Assembly: GCA_049514735.1 (NCBI GenBank)
Contig: JBEKUT010000159.1
Location: 1-14,339, forward strand
Source of the DNA: JAICMB01 sp049514735
GTDB lineage: Bacteria > Acidobacteriota > Terriglobia > Bryobacterales > Bryobacteraceae
Reading direction: 5' to 3'
DNA length: 14,339 nt
The notes under the pieces were generated by a model. It was not told the origin of the DNA. It saw only the letters and a program-made list of their open reading frames with translations, and made no database searches. Below are positions 6,974 through 12,988 of the stretch, in pieces. How positions within the stretch are numbered: position 1 is the stretch's first letter; every line of letters begins with the position of its first letter. The position numbers and the translations under genes were made by a program.

Positions 6974-7744
6974 CTACTGGACGGCGCTGCCGATGTGGAA
7001 CTCGTAGCAGGCTCGCATCCAGCCGCCTTCGGGAAGGCCGCCGCATAATGCGTAATCGCCGGCTTCGAGCGCGGCGGTTGGCCGGACCGTGAACGACTTC
7101 GCTCCGGCTGGCGCGAAGGCTACGGGACGCAGGTCGTTGCGGTCGAAAACCGAGTCGCTGAAGAAGTCGTTGCTGAACATGCCGTGCGTTTTGACATGCA
7201 CTTCGCGATAGTCCGATCCGCGCTTGATGTGGACCAGTTGCCAGTCTTCGTCGCCGCCGAATCCCTGAACGACTAGCGTCGGCGTGGAATCGGAAACTTG
7301 CACTACTCCGGGCGAGGCGCTGAGAGCGACATGCTTGTCGGCGGGTCCAAAGAAGGGCCAAGTGGTCCAGCGCCGGCTCACCTCAGGCCATAGGAGAAAC
7401 GAGTTGAGGGGGGTCGCGGCTGTGCCGGAGCGATAGAAAACGCCGCGCGGGACCGGAATGTCGATTGTGGGAACGATGGTTGCTTGCGCCCAGATGACTT
7501 CATTCATTATTTTTTCGGAGGCGCCGCGCCGCTGCAATTCGACGATTGCCGACGGCGAGACATCGAAGCTGGAGCCGCGTTCCGCCAACAATTCAACTTG
7601 CGAGAGGATGGTGCTTTCCGGCACACCAGCGCTTAACATTTTGACGATCTCGCTGTTTCCGGACGGTAGGGGTGGTGGTTCCTGCGCGGTCAAGGTTGTG
7701 AACGCACTCAGGGCGATTGCGGCAAGCCAGAGCTTTTGGGACAT
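6974..7744 (-). CDS. Exported protein of unknown function
   Basis: This 256-residue protein has an N-terminal signal peptide (MSQKLWLAAIALSAFTTLTAQ, cleavage likely after the TLTA). Residues about 30-85 contain a short helical motif, EIVKMLSAGVPESTIL then FDVSPSAIVELQRRGAS. I recall this as a recurrent N-terminal element of acidobacterial exported proteins, with no assigned function. The remaining part (about 100-256) looks beta-rich and I do not recognise it. The start is well supported: GGAGG lies 4 nt before the ATG. It is 46 nt downstream of the sulfotransferase gene on the same strand, so it may be the last gene of that operon, but having its own strong ribosome site suggests it can be translated independently. 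Confidence 0.72.
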   Translation of the reverse strand: MSQKLWLAAIALSAFTTLTAQEPPPLPSGNSEIVKMLSAGVPESTILSQVELLAERGSSFDVSPSAIVELQRRGASEKIMNEVIWAQATIVPTIDIPVPRGVFYRSGTAATPLNSFLLWPEVSRRWTTWPFFGPADKHVALSASPGVVQVSDSTPTLVVQGFGGDEDWQLVHIKRGSDYREVHVKTHGMFSNDFFSDSVFDRNDLRPVAFAPAGAKSFTVRPTAALEAGDYALCGGLPEGGWMRACYEFHIGSAVQ

Positions 7745-7748
7745 AGTT

Positions 7749-7753
7749 CCTCC
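7749..7753 (-). promoter_or_regulatory. Shine-Dalgarno site for the exported-protein gene
   Basis: The minus strand reads GGAGGAACT directly before the ATG at 7744. This is the strongest ribosome-binding site on the minus strand here and fixes that start. Confidence 0.7.
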
Positions 7754-7790
7754 GTTTGGGTTGGACGCTGTTTGGCGGTACTTTGGTTCT

Positions 7791-8375
7791 CTATTTCGCG
7801 CGGCGGCGGTGGCGATAAAGTACTGGGTCGGCTAGGAGGGCCATCGCCGCTTCGTTCAGGTCACCGCTCAGAAAGCGCGAGATCTCGGCGGTCCATTCTG
7901 TGGGATCGGTCACGAGGTCCGCATAGGGGACGTTGAGCATAGTGGTTGAGGGGCGCGCTGCGAGGTTTTGCTTTACGGCGTGGACTTCTTGCGCGAGCGT
8001 TGCGATTATGCGCGTTTCGTGCTGCGATGCGGCAGGGTCGCGCAGAGCGGCGAGCATCTCGCGCTGGGAATCGAAGACTTCAGTTAGGTCGCGATCCATG
8101 AAGATCACGCGGTATTCGAGTCCGGGTGGCAGATGGCGCAGGAGCGCGAAGATGATTTTCACGGCTTTGCCGCGCGCTGATTCCATCCATGTTGAGTCGG
8201 TGGCGAGACGCTTCACCGGTTCGTACTCGTAGTAGCCGTGCGGATTGTGGGCGTCGGGTTGGCGGATGTTGTCGGTGAGCGCGGGGATGCCGCCGGCTTC
8301 GAGCATGCGCATCATGAGCGATGTTCCGGAGCGCGGGACTCCGCTCACGATTGTGATGTAATCGCGGGTGTTCAT
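7791..8375 (-). CDS. Sulfotransferase family protein
   Basis: This 194-residue protein opens with the PAPS-binding P-loop SGVPRSGTS (11-19), as in prokaryotic sulfotransferases. It also has a FMDRDL segment (about 92-97) and a C-terminal VPYADLVTDP motif that matches the V-Y-E-x-L-x-x-DP pattern of the family. The predicted reaction is transfer of a sulfuryl group from PAPS to a hydroxyl or amine in the cytoplasm; the acceptor is unknown. It is shorter than many relatives, but both ends of the fold seem present. It begins 1 nt after the stop of the membrane-protein gene, so translation is probably coupled. Its position behind three AlkP-fold hydrolases, one sulfatase-like, hints that sulfate addition and removal belong to one process. 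Confidence 0.85.
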   Translation of the reverse strand: MNTRDYITIVSGVPRSGTSLMMRMLEAGGIPALTDNIRQPDAHNPHGYYEYEPVKRLATDSTWMESARGKAVKIIFALLRHLPPGLEYRVIFMDRDLTEVFDSQREMLAALRDPAASQHETRIIATLAQEVHAVKQNLAARPSTTMLNVPYADLVTDPTEWTAEISRFLSGDLNEAAMALLADPVLYRHRRRAK

Positions 8376-8376
8376 T

Positions 8377-9069
8377 TCAGAGAAACCAGCGCATGGCTGC
8401 GAGCGCAGCCGCGGTGGAGATGGCTAGGAACAATACGATCCATTGACGGGATTTCTTGGGATAATCGATTCCGAGCCACACGACGCTGCCGGCGGGTAGG
8501 CGTGACTCTTCGGGATGCATCAGGAATGCGAGGAGCGGGCGTTCGCGGCGGCCGGGCTTGATGGATTTGGTGAGCGTGACGCCGCGGAGGGTGAAAGTCA
8601 GGTGGCCGTTAAAGGTTTGCAGCGGCCGGATGCGCCAGGCGATTTGGCGGTTGCTCGTGATGCGTACGGGCGGGGTTTCGACGGCGATTCCTTTAGGCGC
8701 TTCGAGGATGCTCTGGGCGTCTTCGGGCTGCAGGTCGGTTGTTAGTTGCGCGGTCACGATGGCTGGTTCGCCGTTGCGCAGTGGCGCTGTTCCGTACATG
8801 GCGTCGAGCTGGATGGTCAGCCATGTCATGGGGAGGACCAGTATTAGCGTCGGCGGGAGCAGGAGCGCGCAGAAGCGGAGATTCGCTTTGATCAGATCTT
8901 TCTGGGCGCGCCAGATGAGTCGCGGCTCGTCGAAGAAGAGGCGGAATTCGAGGAAGTGGGCGTGGATTTGGCGGACCGTTTTGCGTAGGGCGGTGAGGTT
9001 TGTGAAGCGGCGGAAGACCCAGGCCGCTAGGAGTCCGCTCACTGCGCTGATTGCGACGAGGCCGATCAA
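8377..9069 (-). CDS. Three-helix membrane protein with cytoplasmic helical hairpin, function unknown
   Basis: The protein (230 residues) starts with a TTG that overlaps the preceding stop by 4 nt (TTGA at 9066-9069). Helix 1 (about 2-19) is followed by a charged, helical segment rich in Arg/Lys/His (about 20-64), helix 2 (about 66-90, with LLPPTLILVLPMTWL), a beta-rich domain of about 115 residues, and a C-terminal helix (about 211-229). The positive charges after helix 1 place the hairpin in the cytoplasm and the beta domain outside. This helix-hairpin-helix core loosely recalls EMC3/TMCO1/YidC-type insertases, but I see no diagnostic residue and do not claim membership. It lies 1 nt before the sulfotransferase, inside the hydrolase operon. 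The TTG start is favoured because no ATG or GTG is nearby and helix 1 begins at once. Confidence 0.75.
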   Translation of the reverse strand: MIGLVAISAVSGLLAAWVFRRFTNLTALRKTVRQIHAHFLEFRLFFDEPRLIWRAQKDLIKANLRFCALLLPPTLILVLPMTWLTIQLDAMYGTAPLRNGEPAIVTAQLTTDLQPEDAQSILEAPKGIAVETPPVRITSNRQIAWRIRPLQTFNGHLTFTLRGVTLTKSIKPGRRERPLLAFLMHPEESRLPAGSVVWLGIDYPKKSRQWIVLFLAISTAAALAAMRWFL

Positions 9070-9254
9070 TCGAGATAACCCAGGCCTTTCAGGCGGCGCT
9101 CCACTTCTTCGTGCGCTTCGGTTTCTTCCGTGCGCGCTAGTTCCTTTTCGATGAGGTGCTCGATGAACTCTTCGGGCGAACTATAGCCGGCCTTTTCCGC
9201 GTGTTCCGTGACGCGACGCAAGAGATCGGGATTGAGTTTGAGGGATTTCGACAT
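9066..9254 (-). CDS. Small ribbon-helix-helix-like protein with C-terminal LGYL motif
   Basis: This 62-residue protein begins SKSLKLNPDLLRRVTEHAE, then a turn and SSPEEFIEHLIEKEL. That is the strand-helix-turn-helix pattern of ribbon-helix-helix (CopG/Arc-like) proteins, which usually bind DNA as dimers, often autoregulating or acting as antitoxins. No toxin lies beside it; the neighbours are a hydrolase (3-nt gap upstream) and a membrane protein (4-nt overlap downstream). The C-terminus ends ERRLKGLGYLD, resembling a linker motif in the sulfatase-like protein at the head of the operon (EKLLASLGYLA). It could therefore be an adaptor rather than a regulator. No Shine-Dalgarno is visible. Confidence 0.78.
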   Translation of the reverse strand: MSKSLKLNPDLLRRVTEHAEKAGYSSPEEFIEHLIEKELARTEETEAHEEVERRLKGLGYLD

Positions 9255-9257
9255 ACG

Positions 9258-11072
9258 TTAATATATGGCCCGGCCGGTCATTGCTGTGTCCGGTGCGATA
9301 CCGAACTCTTTCAGTATGGTCACGGGCAGATCCTTCAAGCTGGGGTCTGTGAGGCGGGGCTTGCGCGTGCCTAGTAGGGAGCCAGGAACGGCCGAGGCGG
9401 ACATGCAGTGGTCGCCAATCCAGGCGTCGTTGTTTTGCTCGATGACGTTGGCAGGCGCGGCGCCTAGGGCCGTCTCCCAGGATGCTCGATAGGGCGGGGC
9501 GTATCCGACGATAAGGTCGGGTTCGTAGGGGCTGGTGGATCTTCCGGGCGATGTGACGTCGAGGATCACGGGTTGATTTGTAACTGGATCGCGGAATGCG
9601 AGAAGCCTGTGGATCAGGTCCGCGATGAGGGCATCTTTTTGCGGGCCGGGCTGCACGATGCCGTTCTTTTCGCGTCCGGCGAGGTTGATGTAGAGCGCGT
9701 TCAATCCCATAGCGTACGCCTTATTCAGGTAGCCTTCGCGCTGCAGCCAGGTATTCAGATTCACGGCGCGGTCGAAGGCGGCGAAGCCGTGGTCGGACAT
9801 TACGATGATGGTGGCGCCGGCCGCGCGGTCGAGGACGTTGCCGATGGCGCGATCGACCGATTGATATGTTTCAAGCAATTCCGAGTCGTGGCGTTTCCAC
9901 AATACGTGCGAGTTTTGGTCGACCTCGGAGAAGTAGAAGAAGAGGAAGCCGTCTTGGAAATGGTCGAGGCAGTCGTTGAGAATTTTGTGATGTTCGGTGG
10001 AGACGAGGCGGGTTTGCTCCAGGTATTCCGGCAGCGTGAGCGCGCCTTGACGCAAGGCCGAGGTGTCCTCTTCGATTCCCTGGGTATAGAACGGGCCGAC
10101 GCGGCTCGCAAGGTCGCGGCTCCAGCGCGGGGGAGTGGAGATCGGCAGCGCAGGGTCTGCTGGATCGGCGTTCAAGGGCGAGCGGTAGACGCGAAACCCG
10201 GGCTGCAGTTCGCGCGCGTAGATGCGAAACATTGCCGCGATGCTGGCGAGATGCGGGATGAGTTGGAAACGCACGTGTATCCACGGCGACCACTCGCCTT
10301 GCCGCAAGATGAACTGGTGGCCGCTGATTTGGAATCGCGCGACGGGCTCAGTCGGATCGACGTCGACGGTCATTTCAAGATTGGCGGAATGGCGGTCGCG
10401 GCGAAGGGTGTCGATGGGGCCGGCGATCGGAAGTATAACCCGATCTTTGACGCGGCCCACTGCGATGATGCGTCCACCGGAGACTTCGCCGGCGGGCTGT
10501 TCCGGATCGTCGGTGTAATAGGCGAAAGTGCCGAAGGTCCCTTCGAGATCGGGCGTTCCCATGCCGGCCAGTTCGTCACCTGCGCTTGCGGGCGGATAAT
10601 TCGTCGGCATGCGCACGACAGTGACGGGAATGCCTCGATCGGCCAGAATCTGCCAGAAGGGTTGGCCTACGCGGAATGATCGCACGCGCGCTCCAGACAG
10701 CGGCAGCAGGTACGGTCCGATGGCGATTTGATGCGCGGGCTCGATGGTCTCGCCCATCGAGGACAGCGGCTGCAATGTGGAAGGGTCACGATGGACAAAA
10801 TCGAAGAGACCGTGTTGGGCGGGATCGGCGCCCGTGATGAATGTCGACCACGCGACCGGGCTCTGCGGCGGTGTAGTGGTGGCCAGGCGCGTGAGACCGC
10901 CGGAATCGCGGAGACGGGCGAGGTTGGGCAGCGCGCTCCAATGCCGTTCCAGAAAATTCGGGTCCATGCCATCTACGCCGATTACGATCACGCGCTTGCC
11001 ATGGGCTTGGGAAGTTGGATGGCCGCAAGTGGCGAGGAGCAGCAGCAAAGCGATTGCCGCGATTTGCTTCAT
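9258..11072 (-). CDS. Exported AlkP-superfamily phosphodiesterase/phosphohydrolase (COG3379-like), probable lipoprotein
   Basis: The real start is the ATG at 11072 (MKQIAAIALLLLLATC), giving 604 residues; longer readings upstream only overrun the previous gene in another frame. The signal ends in LATC, an imperfect lipobox, so the product is exported and perhaps lipidated at C16. Catalytic features of the type I phosphodiesterase/AlkP fold are present: metal-binding D34 in GVDGMDP, probable nucleophile S71 in QSPVAWSTF, D385 and H389 in EVDQNSHV, D427-H428 in SDHGF and H555 in GDHC. It probably hydrolyses a phosphate or sulfate ester outside the cytoplasm; the substrate is unknown. It is a clear paralog of the upstream protein, sharing SPVAWSTF and an AVNLN-W-L block after SDHGF. 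The genes overlap by 4 nt (ATGA), so translation is coupled. Confidence 0.9.
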   Translation of the reverse strand: MKQIAAIALLLLLATCGHPTSQAHGKRVIVIGVDGMDPNFLERHWSALPNLARLRDSGGLTRLATTTPPQSPVAWSTFITGADPAQHGLFDFVHRDPSTLQPLSSMGETIEPAHQIAIGPYLLPLSGARVRSFRVGQPFWQILADRGIPVTVVRMPTNYPPASAGDELAGMGTPDLEGTFGTFAYYTDDPEQPAGEVSGGRIIAVGRVKDRVILPIAGPIDTLRRDRHSANLEMTVDVDPTEPVARFQISGHQFILRQGEWSPWIHVRFQLIPHLASIAAMFRIYARELQPGFRVYRSPLNADPADPALPISTPPRWSRDLASRVGPFYTQGIEEDTSALRQGALTLPEYLEQTRLVSTEHHKILNDCLDHFQDGFLFFYFSEVDQNSHVLWKRHDSELLETYQSVDRAIGNVLDRAAGATIIVMSDHGFAAFDRAVNLNTWLQREGYLNKAYAMGLNALYINLAGREKNGIVQPGPQKDALIADLIHRLLAFRDPVTNQPVILDVTSPGRSTSPYEPDLIVGYAPPYRASWETALGAAPANVIEQNNDAWIGDHCMSASAVPGSLLGTRKPRLTDPSLKDLPVTILKEFGIAPDTAMTGRAIY

Positions 11073-12988
11073 GTGGCGCGGAACACCGGCGTTCCTTCCA
11101 TCCACGCGGGCGGCGTTACGCCGAAGAGCCACAGGGCCGTGGGCGCCATGTCTTCGATGCCGGGATCTGCGGCGTCGATGGGGCGATTGCAGAAGAGGAC
11201 GCCGGGGACGAGAACGGGGTCGACGCAATGATCGCCGCTCCATGCTTTGGGATTGTCTTCGATGACGATCGCGGATACCTTGCCGACCGCGGCGTCCCAC
11301 GATGTTCGATAGCCCTCGTTGTAGCCGATGATGAGGTCGGGCGCGGCGTCGAGATAAGGGCCTTGATAGAGCTTGTTGGTGGCGTAGACGTGGCGGATGG
11401 CGGTCTCGCCGTTGTCGTCTTGAAGACCGGTGAGTTTTGCGATCAGCTCTTTTTTGAGAGCCTCGGCTTCCGCGCCTTTCTCCACGATGCCGCAGGCTTC
11501 GCGGCCCTTGGTGTTGATGTAGAGACCGCTGAGGCCGAGGCAGTAGGCGCGTGTGCGGTTCCAATCGATGCCGTCGGCTGCGAGCGTGAGATAGCCGTTC
11601 TGATGCAGCCACGAATTCAGGTTCACCGCTCGGCGGAAACTGCAAAAGCCGTGGTCGGAAAGAACGAAGAGGATGGTGTCGGGGCCGGCGTGATCCATGG
11701 CTTTGCCGGCGAGGCGGTCCATGCGGACGTAGAGGTCTTCGATTGCGCCACTCCAACGCGTGTCGCCGCCTTCGAGGTGACGATAAAACATGTGCTGCAC
11801 GCGATCGCTGGTGTCGAAGACGCAGGCGACGACGCCGCGCGTCGAATGGGACAGTGCATTTTCGAACATCGCTTCACGCTCGGCCAGGATCTGGTAAGCC
11901 TGATCGAGAAAGGCCGCCTCGTCGATGACGCCCTCGTTGAGCGCCCAGGTGTCCTCCGCCATTCCGACGGTAGAGAAGGAGCCGAGCAGCTTCGCCAGAT
12001 AAGCGGCGTAGTAGGCGGGATGGCTGATGGGCAGGGCGGGGGATTCGGGATCGATCTGCAAGGGCGTGACGTAGAGCGAAAACTCGGGCGTGATTTCCGT
12101 TATCAGAAAGCGCGCGATGCCATGCGCGGAGTTGAAATTTAGCTTGATCCAGGGCGAGTATTCGTTGGGCCGCAGTTTATGTTTGACGCCGCGGATTTCG
12201 ATTTCATGCGTGGACGCGTGGATGCGGAAAGGAATGTCATCGCCGGGTCCTTCGAGCGAACCTTCGAAATATTCGCCGCAGCGCTGCAACGGGTAGCGGC
12301 TGCCGCTCTCAAACGTGGGCCGGTCTAAGCGGGTGGTGAACTGCGAGAAGCTGCCCTGCGTTCCACGCAGATCGGGCGTACACATAGCCGAGAGCAGGCG
12401 GCCGTCGAAGTTCTCAGGTGGAAACGTGATGGGCACGCGCAGGATGGTGCTGCCGATGGAGCGATCGCCCAGAATCTTCCAAAATGTCTGGCTCTTGCGG
12501 CGCATCTCGATCACGGGGCGGTCGAGCGGTATGCGGAAACGGCCGATCTTCAGAATGCGGCGCGAGGGGCGGACTTTCGACGACGACAATTCCGGCAAAT
12601 ATGATTTGAGGCTGCGATTGAGAAAGTCGAAGATGTTGTGGCGAGCGGGATTGACGCCGGTGGCGAAGGTCGACCATGCTACGGGCGACAAGGATGGGAA
12701 CGTGGTGCGGAGACGGTGGAACGAGCCTTGCTCTTTTAGCCTCGCTAGATTCGGCAGTTTACCCGCGGCCATGTAGCGTTCCGTGAGGCGCGGATCGAGG
12801 CCGTCGAGTCCTAGAAAGATGAGGCGTTGGATGCGCGCTTTTCGGAAGCCGCGGTTGCCGCGGACCATGTTCAGCGCGGCTCGGAAGGGCCAGAGGACAA
12901 ATGACAGCGCCGTTAAGAAAAACGAAACGATAACGCCGAGAAACGAGCCGAAGAACGCGAAGCCCGCGCCGGGGCCGATGTAGATCAA
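11069..12988 (-). CDS. Membrane-anchored AlkP-superfamily phosphodiesterase/phosphohydrolase (COG3379-like)
   Basis: This 639-residue protein starts from a TTG at 12988 within a TTGA overlap with the sulfatase-like gene, with GAGGG 4 nt upstream. The start MIYIGPGAGF is one I associate with this family, supporting the TTG. A hydrophobic anchor (about 8-36) is followed by many Arg/Lys (36-55). The hydrolase domain has D62 in GLDGLDP, probable nucleophile S101 in SLSPVAWSTF, D395 and H399 in TSDRVQHMF, D445-H446 in SDHGF and H587 in GDHC, so all metal and nucleophile positions appear intact. The positive flank after the helix predicts the catalytic domain on the cytoplasmic side, unlike its exported paralog downstream. 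Activity on a phosphate mono- or diester (or sulfate ester) is likely; the substrate is unknown. Confidence 0.9.
   Translation of the reverse strand: MIYIGPGAGFAFFGSFLGVIVSFFLTALSFVLWPFRAALNMVRGNRGFRKARIQRLIFLGLDGLDPRLTERYMAAGKLPNLARLKEQGSFHRLRTTFPSLSPVAWSTFATGVNPARHNIFDFLNRSLKSYLPELSSSKVRPSRRILKIGRFRIPLDRPVIEMRRKSQTFWKILGDRSIGSTILRVPITFPPENFDGRLLSAMCTPDLRGTQGSFSQFTTRLDRPTFESGSRYPLQRCGEYFEGSLEGPGDDIPFRIHASTHEIEIRGVKHKLRPNEYSPWIKLNFNSAHGIARFLITEITPEFSLYVTPLQIDPESPALPISHPAYYAAYLAKLLGSFSTVGMAEDTWALNEGVIDEAAFLDQAYQILAEREAMFENALSHSTRGVVACVFDTSDRVQHMFYRHLEGGDTRWSGAIEDLYVRMDRLAGKAMDHAGPDTILFVLSDHGFCSFRRAVNLNSWLHQNGYLTLAADGIDWNRTRAYCLGLSGLYINTKGREACGIVEKGAEAEALKKELIAKLTGLQDDNGETAIRHVYATNKLYQGPYLDAAPDLIIGYNEGYRTSWDAAVGKVSAIVIEDNPKAWSGDHCVDPVLVPGVLFCNRPIDAADPGIEDMAPTALWLFGVTPPAWMEGTPVFRAT

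Noticed and set aside
9066..9254. Toxin-antitoxin module based on the RHH-like protein
   Set aside because: No toxin-like small gene is adjacent; both neighbours are larger operon genes of other families.
9573..10679. Long plus-strand open frame (368 codons) opposite the exported hydrolase
   Set aside because: It is fully antisense to a well-supported gene with intact catalytic motifs. GC-rich codon bias readily leaves such frames open, and I see no family resemblance.
11073..11756. 5' extension of the exported hydrolase to 832 residues
   Set aside because: The extra part is Arg-rich low-complexity translation antiparallel in phase to the upstream hydrolase gene, while the ATG at 11072 begins a proper signal peptide in an ATGA overlap.
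11015..12142. Long plus-strand open frame (375 codons) opposite the membrane-anchored hydrolase
   Set aside because: It is antisense to a confident gene, has no recognisable domain and its composition mirrors the gene below it.
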